DNA of 64,000 nt, from contig FMXS01000003.1 of the NCBI GenBank assembly GCA_900104495.1, positions 1-64,000 of the forward strand, read 5' to 3'. A program made the translations under genes and the position numbers. Shown one piece after another: positions 6,955 to 14,161 of this stretch; position 1 is the first letter of the stretch, and each line of letters begins with the position of its first letter. The stretch comes from Ruminococcaceae bacterium FB2012. Lineage in GTDB: Bacteria; Bacillota; Clostridia; Oscillospirales; Ruminococcaceae. Under the pieces are notes generated by a model. The model saw nothing but the letters and a program-made list of their open reading frames with translations. It searched no databases and was not told the origin of the DNA.

Positions 6955-7902
6955 CTATTTCGCTGTTATTTCCTTCACGATAATGTCGTACCAGTAGTCC
7001 GCCAGCTTCTTGTAGCCTTCTTCGTTGGGATGCACTCCGTCGTAAAGGTCGGCTTTGGTCAGCACCGAATGGACGTCGCAGAACTCCACGTTCTTGCCCT
7101 CGCCCTGCTTCTTCTCAGCAAGGGCCTTCACCTTCCCGTTGAAGGCGGCCACCATTTCATCCATGGTCTCCGGGGTGAACTTTTTCTTGTCGATGTAGGT
7201 GTTGTCATTTGCATCCATATCCGGCAGGGACGCGAGATACAGCCTGCCGCCCTCGGGAAGGGCTTCAAGGCAGTTATCCACCAGGGACTCCAGACGGTTG
7301 CCGGCGTTGTCCAGGTCGTACTGGGAAAGGATGTCGTTGGTGCCGATCATAAGCGTCAGCACATCGGGCTTGTGCTGTTCGATGTGGTCGGGAGCGAATT
7401 TGGCTATGCCCGAACGGCTCCCCACGCCCTTGACTCTCGTGAAGCCTTCGATGGCAAAGGCCGTGTAGCCCTCGTGGTCGTTGTCGTAGCACTGTCCGCT
7501 GTGATTGCTCCCGACGAAATCCACATACTGTGAGAGACCGTTTTCCTCCAGCTTATTGCAGAGGAATACCCGGTAGCCGCCCTCCAGCCAGAAGCCGTCG
7601 GTTATGGAGTCGCCCAGGGTCATGACCTTGATGTTCCTGTACTGCGGAGCTTCGGGGGTGCTTTCGGCTGTGCTTTCAGCGACGCTCTCGGCTGTACTCT
7701 CGGCAACGCTCTCGGCTGTACTCTCGGCTGTGCTTTCAGCGACGCTCTCGGCTGTGCTTTCCGCTGTGCTTTCCGCGGCTGCCGCCGAAGAGACGGTCTC
7801 CGCCTTGGAGGCTGCGGAGCTGTCCGCTTTGCTGTCGGAGCCTCCGCAGGAAGCGAGCATTGCCGCCGCCAGGACTGCCGCGAGAATATTTATCCGTTTC
7901 AT
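6955..7902 (-). CDS. SGNH/GDSL esterase lipoprotein, CE3-like
   Basis: 315 residues. A lipoprotein signal with lipobox LASCGG puts it on the outer face of the membrane. Residues 35-85 are a linker of repeated AEST/AESV units. The catalytic domain has SGNH blocks LGDSITDG (Ser), the central Gly region GSNHSGQCYDNDHEGYTAFA, LMIGTNDI (Asn) and DGVHPNEEGY (Asp/His). The block I spacing and the FVGSNHSG...DHEGY signature resemble family CE3 acetyl xylan esterases, so it probably deacetylates plant hemicellulose. The start follows GGGAGGT. It has its own promoter (7936-7964) and terminator. The family-level assignment is firm; the exact substrate is inferred. Confidence 0.88.
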   Translation of the reverse strand: MKRINILAAVLAAAMLASCGGSDSKADSSAASKAETVSSAAAAESTAESTAESVAESTAESTAESVAESTAESVAESTAESTPEAPQYRNIKVMTLGDSITDGFWLEGGYRVFLCNKLEENGLSQYVDFVGSNHSGQCYDNDHEGYTAFAIEGFTRVKGVGSRSGIAKFAPDHIEQHKPDVLTLMIGTNDILSQYDLDNAGNRLESLVDNCLEALPEGGRLYLASLPDMDANDNTYIDKKKFTPETMDEMVAAFNGKVKALAEKKQGEGKNVEFCDVHSVLTKADLYDGVHPNEEGYKKLADYWYDIIVKEITAK

Positions 7903-7935
7903 AAGAATTACCTCCCGTAAGATGTTTATATGAAT

Positions 7936-7964
7936 ATTTTAACATAGGAGATGTCCCGTGTCAA
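7936..7964 (-). promoter_or_regulatory. Promoter of the CE3-like esterase gene
   Basis: On the minus strand: TTGACA, 17 bp, TAAAAT, 34 nt before the start codon. Confidence 0.8.
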
Positions 7965-8093
7965 TATAAACATTATGCCCTGTACGGCGGGGAATGCGGT
8001 AATATTAACCGAGGGGTGGTGAAGGGCGTCCGTCTATATGCACAAAAACGGACGGCAGTTATGCAACAATTTCACGGATATGTTAATATTTTA

Positions 8094-8122
8094 TTGACAT
8101 ATCCCCGATTTTCTGTTATAAT
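8094..8122 (+). promoter_or_regulatory. Promoter of the zinc-ribbon gene, with long leader
   Basis: TTGACA, 17 bp, TATAAT. The start codon is about 157 nt downstream. The leader carries short inverted repeats (for example CTGCGGGATGATCCTGCGG) but no riboswitch I recognise. Confidence 0.8.
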
Positions 8123-8278
8123 AATCCCAAAGCCGGGCGGACATCCGAGGGCCGCGCGGAAGACGGATTTTGTTCAGAGGGAGTGATGCTCACCGCAGGA
8201 AGGGTAACGGAACGAAGAACGAACTTGATATTTATTTATTCGCTGCGGGATGATCCTGCGGCCGAAAGGAGAATAATT

Positions 8279-8500
8279 ATGTTAGGACACAAACACTACT
8301 GCCCCGTATGCGGGGGGATCCTTGATCTTATCCAGGAAGAATCGGACGATGCCGCTCCGAATATCACATACTATTTTGAATGCCGGAACTGCAGCAAGAA
8401 GTCTAAGACCTTCACGGAAGCGGACCTCCAGGCGGTGAACGCGCATGACGATCCCGAGAAGGCGAAAGAAGCGCTTGACAGGATAATGGGCAAAGAGTAA
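8279..8500 (+). CDS. Small zinc-ribbon protein
   Basis: 73 residues. Two CxxC pairs, CPVCGG at about 8 and CRNCSK at about 37, form a typical four-Cys zinc ribbon; the tail is helical and charged. The ATG at 8279 is preceded by AAAGGAG at 8 nt, whereas the longer in-frame start at 8183 has no such site, so I prefer the short form. It is monocistronic, with its own promoter and a strong terminator 12 bp after the stop. Function is unknown; such proteins often bind nucleic acid or another protein. Confidence 0.8.
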   Translation: MLGHKHYCPVCGGILDLIQEESDDAAPNITYYFECRNCSKKSKTFTEADLQAVNAHDDPEKAKEALDRIMGKE

Positions 8501-8511
8501 ACTCACGGAGA

Positions 8512-8548
8512 CCCGGCGGAGCGTATCAATGCGTCCGCCGGGGTTTTT
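8512..8548 (+). terminator. Terminator of the zinc-ribbon gene
   Basis: CCCGGCGGAGCG pairs with CGTCCGCCGGG, followed by TTTTT. Confidence 0.88.
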
Positions 8549-8551
8549 ACT

Positions 8552-8627
8552 TCCGGCAGGGGCGTGCCCCTGGCCCGAGCGCGGGCGGCGCAATTCCGCC
8601 GGCAGGGGCGTGCCCCTGCACCCAACT
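8552..8627. repeat. Two copies of the CAGGGGCGTGCCCCTG palindrome
   Basis: The perfect 16-bp palindrome occurs at about 8556-8571 and 8602-8617, separated by the CGCGGGCGGCG segment. It also occurs at 4677, and a half-arm is at about 3787. It lies at the upstream edge of the mosaic element. Confidence 0.7.
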
Positions 8628-9118
8628 CCGCCGCAAGCAACGGAGTGCAGGAAACGAGATAGTGATGCGGCGGGGCCGAACAAAGCGGTAAACCCAAACG
8701 CGAAGCGAGTTCCGCAGTCCATGGCGCGGTAGCCCTGGCGGGGTCGAGGGGCGGAGCCCTCGCGGGTCAAGGGCAGAGCCCTTGCAGGGTCTGGGGCTGG
8801 CCCCAGCGGAGCTCGAGGCAGAGCCTCGTTCGGCGCGTCAGCGACGACCCCGGCGCTGCACTCGTTAACAGTAGGGCGCAAAAGCCGTCCTTCCGCACTT
8901 TTTGGCGTGGACAAACCATACGCAGCGCCGGAAAAAGTGTTCTCCTGCACTCGCAGGAAACAGCGACCAACGGGAGCGTCTTTCCGTCCGGCAGCGCACC
9001 GAATGAAGGTCGCAAAGCGGGGAACTGCTACGCACTTTACGGTGGAGCGGAATTACAACAAAGGTTTACGCCCCAATTCGGGGGCTTTCCGGTCGCCCCC
9101 GAACCCCTTCGGATGCAC
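8628..9118 (+). repeat. Mosaic intergenic element, copy A
   Basis: Full module order: head (AACTCCGCCGCAAGC, GATAGTGATGCGGCGGGG, AACGCGAAGCG), the variant-2 hairpin CCATGGCGCGGTAGCCCTGG, hairpins CGAGGGGCGGAGCCCTCG and CAAGGGCAGAGCCCTTG, the core arm GACCCCGGCGCTGC pairing with GCAGCGCCGG, CTCCTGCACTCGCAGGA, GAGCGTCTTTCCGTCC, and the tail GGGGGCTTTCCGGTCGCCCCC plus CCCCTTCGGATGCAC. The internal terminator hairpin is degraded in this copy. It sits 128 bp after the zinc-ribbon stop, co-oriented. The next gene starts 47 bp after it. Confidence 0.85.
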
Positions 9119-9164
9119 GCTCTTATCTGCGCGGTCAACATTTTTCCCGAAAGGAATTATTATT

Positions 9165-9737
9165 ATGGACAAGAAAAAACTCAGCCTGGCAGGCTTCGGG
9201 GCTTTGGCTGCTGCTGTTATCGTTATTATCTCCGTTATCGCTTTCGGCGGGAAAGGCGGCAAAACCGACAGCTCCCGGGCTGACAGCTCGATGCCCGCTG
9301 CTGCCGTGATGGCTTCCTCTGCGGCGGAAACGGTCTCCTCCGTGCCGGAGGTCTCCGCGGCGGAGGGTTCTCAGACCTTCGCAGAGGCGCGGGAGGACAG
9401 CTCCGCTGCCGATGCGCTTTCCTCTGCGGCGGAGACGCCCTCCGATGACAGCAGGGAGTACAAGCAGTACAGCTTCCGCTCCAAAAAGCTCTTTGAGAGC
9501 CACTATCAGAAGCACGGCTCAGAGTTCGGCAGCATCACCAAAGAGGAATATCTGAAACTCGCCAACGACCTGCTGAACTCCGACTCCCCTTCCGTCCTGC
9601 ATAAGACCGAAAAGGAGGACGGCGATACCGTCTACTTCGACACCGAGACCGGCTATTTCCTCGTGCTCTCCACCGACGGATATATCCGCACCTTCTTCAT
9701 CCCCGATAAAGGAATAGATTACTACAACAGACAGTAG
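9165..9737 (+). CDS. Membrane-anchored extracytoplasmic protein, function unknown
   Basis: 190 residues. MDKKKLSLAGFGALAAAVIV is an N-terminal membrane anchor or uncleaved signal. A Ser/Ala-rich linker (about 35-90) of SSAAET-type repeats follows, then a compact domain (SFRSKKLFESHYQKHGSEFG, GSITKEEYLKLANDLLNS, YFDTETGYFLVLSTDG, IRTFFIPDKGIDYYNRQ). That last block resembles small domains seen in phage or toxin-associated proteins, but I cannot name it. I chose the ATG at 9165 because of AAAGGA upstream; the frame extends back to 8907 only through the repeat element. No promoter was found between element and gene. Confidence 0.75.
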   Translation: MDKKKLSLAGFGALAAAVIVIISVIAFGGKGGKTDSSRADSSMPAAAVMASSAAETVSSVPEVSAAEGSQTFAEAREDSSAADALSSAAETPSDDSREYKQYSFRSKKLFESHYQKHGSEFGSITKEEYLKLANDLLNSDSPSVLHKTEKEDGDTVYFDTETGYFLVLSTDGYIRTFFIPDKGIDYYNRQ

Positions 9738-9756
9738 GGCTTGATATTTTGTTTTT

Positions 9757-9805
9757 AAAAAGAAGTATGGACGTTAAAATTTATTTTCCGTTCATACTTC
9801 TTTTC
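9757..9805. terminator. Bidirectional-looking terminator hairpin
   Basis: AAAAGAAGTATGGACG and CGTTCATACTTCTTTT form an A-flanked, U-ended stem about 20 bp after the stop at 9737. Confidence 0.8.
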
Positions 9806-9834
9806 TTGAACTTTCCTGCGTTTTATGGTATGAT
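9806..9834 (+). promoter_or_regulatory. Promoter of the EAL-domain gene
   Basis: TTGAAC, 17 bp, TATGAT, directly after the terminator stem. Confidence 0.65.
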
Positions 9835-9880
9835 TATAATGTATAAGTATACTCCGACGGAGAAAGGACGGTGACGGAAA

Positions 9881-11797
9881 ATGAACGGCGTGAACATGGC
9901 GCATTTTGCGCTTTATTCTTCGGCTCTGCTGGTGAGCATCACCGGCATCGTATTTACCCTTATCCAGCAGCGGACAGACAAGCTCCAGAATAAGATATAT
10001 CTGGCGCTCATCAGCATCATCGCTCTCAATTCCGTCACGCAGATGATAAACGCGATCATTCAGCCCATGATCCTCACCTCCGACGGGGCTTTCTTCGTCT
10101 ATCGGGTCTGCGACTGGCTCTACTTCCTGTTCCACGCCGCCCTCTGCCCTATTTTCTTTGTCTATGTCAGCGTGGTCTGCGGAATGGGCAAGTTCGCAAG
10201 ACTTCGGAAAAATCTGCTTTTCGGGGCGCTGTTCATCATCACCGAACTGCTGACGATACTCAATCCCTTCCTGCACTGGGTCTATGACTATTCCGGGGAC
10301 AGGGTCTTTGTCCGTCGGTGGGGCGAGGCGATGATCTACATCGCCGCCGTGTTCTATCTGGGCATATCCTTCTTCCGGCTGCTGTCCTCCTGGAGCGCTC
10401 TGACTGCAAAACGCCGGCTGGCGCTGATATACTTTTTCATCATCGTGATCGCGGGAGTTGTGATGCAGCTGGTCAACATCGACCTGCGGACCGAGCTGTT
10501 CGCCGAGGCTCTGGGCCTGCTGGGAGTTATGACCTCCATCGAGACCGAGGACGACCGCATCGACATCGACACGGGAGTCTACAACCGCAAGGCGCTCCAG
10601 AACGACCTTTCCACCTATATCGTCAACAAGCGTCCCGTGGGAGTCATATGCATAAAGATAACCAACCTTGAACTGCTGGAACGTACAGGCTCCTTCGACA
10701 GTTCGGATATACTCACTACCGTGGTGGCGGCTTTCCTGCGGACTATGGTGCCGCGCTACTGCATTTACAGCACCAGCCCCGGGACCTTCATCCTCACCGA
10801 GACCACCGGCAGCGAGGAACGGGCGGGAAAGATAGCTCACATCGTCAGCCGCCGCTTTGACCGTCCCTGGCACTTCGGGGATACGGAGCTGCTGCTCAAC
10901 GCCGTGGTGATGACATCCCAGGCGCCGGAGCGGATAAAGTCCGCGGGGGACGCCTTCTATATGGCGGACAGCCCCATTCCCGCCGACCTGGACAAGAAAA
11001 TACTCTCCGGCCGCGACCTGGACTACCTTATGCGCCGCGCCGCCGTGGAAAGTGCCCTTGCCCGGGGGCTTGAGGAGGGCGGCTTCGAGGTCTACTATCA
11101 GCCCACATACACTCTGAAAGACCGCCGTCTCTACGGGGCGGAGGCCCTGATAAGGCTCCACGACAGGGAACTGGGGAACATTTACCCCGACGAGTTCATC
11201 CCCATAGCCGAGCAGAACGGGCTTATCGACGACATTGACGATTTTGTCCTGCGGGAGGTCTGCGGTTTCATAAAAAGCGGTGACCCCTCGTCGCTGGGGA
11301 TAAAGAGCATCAACGTGAACCTTTCGGTCATCGAATGTATGCAGCCGGGATTCGTCAGGCACATCAACGCCGTCACCGAGGAATACGGCATCGACAAGAG
11401 CGCTATCAACTTTGAGATAACCGAGTCGCTGGCCGCCAGCAGCTACGAGCTTCTGAGCAAAGTCGTAAAGGCTTTGAAGTCCGACGGCTTCCGTTTCTCC
11501 ATGGACGACTACGGCACGGGCTACTCCAATATGCGGGCGATCTTCATGCTGGACTTCGACGTGGTGAAGATCGACAAGAGCATCCTCTGGAGCGCGGAGG
11601 AAAGCGAGCTGGGACGCATCATCCTGGAAAGCTCCGTCCATATGATACGGCAGATGCACCGGAAGATACTTGTGGAAGGCGTGGAGACGGAAAAGCAGAT
11701 CGAAATGCTCACCGCCCTGTCGGTGGACTACTTACAGGGATACTACTTCTCCAGGCCGGTGCCCAAGAAGGAGCTTTTGGCACTTATCCGCGGTTGA
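9881..11797 (+). CDS. Membrane c-di-GMP phosphodiesterase (degenerate GGDEF + EAL)
   Basis: 638 residues. The N-terminal ~215 residues hold about six to seven hydrophobic helices. A GGDEF-like domain follows (DTGVYNRKALQNDL at about 225), but the GGDEF signature is replaced by SPGTFIL, so it should not make c-di-GMP. The EAL domain (about 400-638) keeps the catalytic set: GAEALIRL, INVNLSV, FEITES, DDYGTGYSN, VKIDKSIL, EGVET, YLQGYYFSRP. It should therefore hydrolyse c-di-GMP. The degenerate GGDEF may sense GTP and the membrane part may sense a signal; both are inference. It is monocistronic. The start ATG follows a weak GGACGGTGACGG site. Confidence 0.92.
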   Translation: MNGVNMAHFALYSSALLVSITGIVFTLIQQRTDKLQNKIYLALISIIALNSVTQMINAIIQPMILTSDGAFFVYRVCDWLYFLFHAALCPIFFVYVSVVCGMGKFARLRKNLLFGALFIITELLTILNPFLHWVYDYSGDRVFVRRWGEAMIYIAAVFYLGISFFRLLSSWSALTAKRRLALIYFFIIVIAGVVMQLVNIDLRTELFAEALGLLGVMTSIETEDDRIDIDTGVYNRKALQNDLSTYIVNKRPVGVICIKITNLELLERTGSFDSSDILTTVVAAFLRTMVPRYCIYSTSPGTFILTETTGSEERAGKIAHIVSRRFDRPWHFGDTELLLNAVVMTSQAPERIKSAGDAFYMADSPIPADLDKKILSGRDLDYLMRRAAVESALARGLEEGGFEVYYQPTYTLKDRRLYGAEALIRLHDRELGNIYPDEFIPIAEQNGLIDDIDDFVLREVCGFIKSGDPSSLGIKSINVNLSVIECMQPGFVRHINAVTEEYGIDKSAINFEITESLAASSYELLSKVVKALKSDGFRFSMDDYGTGYSNMRAIFMLDFDVVKIDKSILWSAEESELGRIILESSVHMIRQMHRKILVEGVETEKQIEMLTALSVDYLQGYYFSRPVPKKELLALIRG

Positions 11798-11823
11798 TTT
11801 ACAGACCGGGGGAGGGCCGACAG

Positions 11824-11940
11824 TTAGTGAATAATGAATAATAAAGGAGTCCGCTCCGCGGACGGTATTTTTTGGAATGCCGCCGAGGGCGGCTTCTTCA
11901 TTTTCCCTTATTCTTTTTTCTTCTTCGTTATTCATTATTT
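11824..11940. repeat. Intergenic cassette: AT-rich repeat plus two GC hairpins
   Basis: AGTGAATAATGAATAATAAA, then GGAGTCCGCTCCGCGGACGG followed by TATTTTTTGG, then GCCGCCGAGGGCGGC followed by T-rich DNA, then TTATTCATTATTT. The parts match those at 6861-6950. The two hairpins with T-runs may also terminate the EAL gene. Confidence 0.65.
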
Positions 11941-11946
11941 CTCCAT

Positions 11947-11975
11947 TTGACATTCCGGGCGGAATATAGTATAAT
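11947..11975 (+). promoter_or_regulatory. Promoter of the moxR operon
   Basis: TTGACA, 17 bp, TATAAT, 39 nt before the start codon. Confidence 0.85.
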
Positions 11976-12013
11976 AGTAATAATATCTGAATGTTCTGCG
12001 GAGGTTTGATAAT

Positions 12014-12955
12014 ATGGCCAACAAGACAGAAATACTTATCGAGAATATAGAAAAGATCATCGTCGGGAAGCGTCCGTCTATCGAAAGGGTGCTGGCGGCT
12101 ATGCTCTGCGGGGGACATATCCTTATCGAGGACGTCCCCGGTGTGGGAAAGACAAGGCTGGTCTCCGCGCTGGCCAAGTCGGTGGACGGCAAGTTCAACC
12201 GCATACAGCTCACCCCCGACATCATGCCCTCGGATATCGTCGGGTTCTCCATGATAAACCCCGATACAAGAGAACTGGAATACAAGCAGGGCGCCGCCGT
12301 GTGCAACTTCATGCTTGCGGACGAGATCAACCGCGCTTCGCCCAAGTCCCAGTCCAGCCTGCTGGAGGTAATGGAGGAGCATCAGATCTCCCTTGACGGC
12401 AGGACCTTCGATCTGCCCGCACCCTTTATGGTGCTGGCGACTCAGAACCCGGTGGAGACCTACGGCACCTACCACCTTCCCGAGGCTCAGATGGACAGGT
12501 TTTTGATGAAGATCTCCATGGGCTACCCCACCTTTGAAGAGGAGCTGGAGATCATCGACCGCGCCGAGGAAGGCAGAGAGCAGGTGGCATCCATCGACTC
12601 CGTTATGACCGTCGGGGACGTGCGGGATATGATCGCAGAGGCCTCAAAGGTCAGAGCCGTTCCCGCTGTCAAGAAGTATATCATCGACCTTGTAACGGCT
12701 ACGAGAAATTCCGACTACGTCAAGCTGGGAGTCTCCCCGCGAGGGAGCATCGCTCTGCTGAAAGCCTCAAAGGCTTACGCCTACGTCAAGGGCAGAGATT
12801 ATGTCGTTCCCGACGACGTGAAGGATATAATGACCGACGTACTGGCACACAGACTTATGCTCTCCCCCAAGGGCAAGAGCGCATTCGAGTCCAACGAGGA
12901 CGCCCTGCGGCAGATAGCTCTGACCGTTACGGCTCCCGCAGACGGCGGTAACTGA
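12014..12955 (+). CDS. MoxR family AAA+ ATPase
   Basis: 313 residues, typical for MoxR ATPases. Walker A EDVPGVGKTR (about 42), Walker B FMLADEINRASPKSQ (about 105), sensor region LATQNPVETYGTYHLPEAQ and the C-terminal lid SPRGSIALLKASKAYA are all present. MoxR proteins act as chaperones that activate or insert metal centres or assemble surface or secreted complexes, usually with VWA or DUF58 partners. Here it is the first gene of an operon with DUF58 and a transglutaminase-like membrane protein, the classic arrangement. The start follows GCGGAGG. Confidence 0.95.
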   Translation: MANKTEILIENIEKIIVGKRPSIERVLAAMLCGGHILIEDVPGVGKTRLVSALAKSVDGKFNRIQLTPDIMPSDIVGFSMINPDTRELEYKQGAAVCNFMLADEINRASPKSQSSLLEVMEEHQISLDGRTFDLPAPFMVLATQNPVETYGTYHLPEAQMDRFLMKISMGYPTFEEELEIIDRAEEGREQVASIDSVMTVGDVRDMIAEASKVRAVPAVKKYIIDLVTATRNSDYVKLGVSPRGSIALLKASKAYAYVKGRDYVVPDDVKDIMTDVLAHRLMLSPKGKSAFESNEDALRQIALTVTAPADGGN

Positions 12956-12956
12956 T

Positions 12957-14108
12957 ATGAAAAGCCTTTTAGGATACCTGTTCTGCATAGCCGTGGCTGT
13001 GGTCATGGCCGTTATGATCGACGGCACCGGAGGCGTGCTTATCGCAGTCATACTGGTCACGGCGCTGACTGCCTCTCTGCTGGTGACAAAGCGTCTGAGC
13101 AAAAAGCTGTCGGTGTCCATTGACTGCAAGCATAAACTGCTGGCAAAGGACGACATAGTCGAGGTGCTGATAAAGGTGGAAAAGCACAGCCGCCTGCCCT
13201 CGCCGATGATAGAGATACGGCTGGGATCGGGACCTCAGCTTTATGCTGCGGGAGAGTCGGGCATACGTTTTTCCATGCTGCCGAACCGTCCCGCAGAGAC
13301 CGTGAAGCTCCGCTTCAAGGCGAAGTATTCCGGGCGGTCGTATATCCGTGTGGAGGCCTTTGAGGCCGTGGATTTTCTCGGGCTCTCCCGAAGCGTCATA
13401 CCCGTGGAGGAGGACAAGACCCGCATCGGTCTGCGGATAATGCCCAACGTTCCCGACACGGGGACACAATTGGACGTCATCAGGACTGCTGCCGACAACA
13501 TCGGCTTTGACGACTCCGAGGACGAGACCTCCGAGACCGCTATGGGCTCCACCGGAACTCCGGGCTACGAGCATCGGACCTACTATCCCGGCGACCCGCT
13601 GAAAAAGATAAACTGGAAGCTGTCCTCAAAGCGGAATATTTATATGGTCCGGCTGGACGAGAAGCTCTCCGTCACAAGTCAGGTGTTTGTTCTCGACCTG
13701 CCCAAGGATGTGCAGAACTACAGCTGCAAGCGGGCGGACAACATCATCGAAGGGGCGCTGGCTATGCTCTCCATGCTCTCTCAGCAGGGGCTGGAAACGG
13801 ATTTTTACTACTACATCGGCAAGTGGAATATGCTGTCGGTGAAGTCTTTGGGGGATGTTTATCTGCTGGCCGAGGCCCTTTCGGATATGGTGCCTTACGG
13901 CGAGACCGACCGCCTCCCCGACGAGGCTCTCCGCACGGGGATGAACGTCTGCTTTACGGTCATAAGCAGCAGCGACTCCAAGCTGGCGGCGGAGCTGCTT
14001 TCCTACAGGAACGTGACCCTTGTGGTCAGCGAGGACAGCGGGTTCTCCGCCTCCGCAGGAGACATCTGGACCTGCTCCGAGGACTTTGAATTCAAGCATT
14101 TATTATAA
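12957..14108 (+). CDS. DUF58 domain protein of a MoxR operon
   Basis: 383 residues. Two hydrophobic N-terminal segments (residues 3-20 and 24-43) anchor it, followed by a beta-rich region and the DUF58 signature YYPGDPLKKINWKLSSKRN at about 208. A VWA-like fold (VFVLDLP) follows. DUF58 proteins are the usual partners of MoxR ATPases. It starts 1 bp after the moxR stop codon, so translation is probably coupled. The biochemical role is unknown for the family. Confidence 0.92.
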   Translation: MKSLLGYLFCIAVAVVMAVMIDGTGGVLIAVILVTALTASLLVTKRLSKKLSVSIDCKHKLLAKDDIVEVLIKVEKHSRLPSPMIEIRLGSGPQLYAAGESGIRFSMLPNRPAETVKLRFKAKYSGRSYIRVEAFEAVDFLGLSRSVIPVEEDKTRIGLRIMPNVPDTGTQLDVIRTAADNIGFDDSEDETSETAMGSTGTPGYEHRTYYPGDPLKKINWKLSSKRNIYMVRLDEKLSVTSQVFVLDLPKDVQNYSCKRADNIIEGALAMLSMLSQQGLETDFYYYIGKWNMLSVKSLGDVYLLAEALSDMVPYGETDRLPDEALRTGMNVCFTVISSSDSKLAAELLSYRNVTLVVSEDSGFSASAGDIWTCSEDFEFKHLL

Positions 14109-14161
14109 CTGTCGGCATAAATTATCAACTATCAACTATCCATCAGAGAAGGTGTTACGGG
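14109..14161. repeat. Short TATCAACTATCAACTATC repeat
   Basis: AATTATCAACTATCAACTAT (about 14120-14140) matches, in reverse complement, AGTTGATAGTTGATAATTA at about 24558-24578 before clpB. It lies inside an operon here and between an RHH gene and clpB there, so it does not appear to stop transcription. Confidence 0.6.

Noticed and set aside
8183..8278. Longer start of the zinc-ribbon gene at 8183
   Set aside because: No RBS there, and the upstream residues do not look like the family. AAAGGAG precedes 8279.
8123..8278. Possible riboswitch in the long leader of the zinc-ribbon gene
   Set aside because: Short inverted repeats only; no conserved core of any riboswitch class that I can recognise.
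8907..9164. Longer start of the gene ending at 9737
   Set aside because: The extra 86 codons are read-through of mosaic element copy A. The signal-anchor and RBS begin at 9165.
9755..11659. 634-residue minus-strand ORF opposite the EAL gene, and similar long antisense ORFs opposite guaB, clpB, secDF and the transglutaminase gene
   Set aside because: High GC third positions keep the antisense frame open. The sense strands carry full conserved domain motifs.
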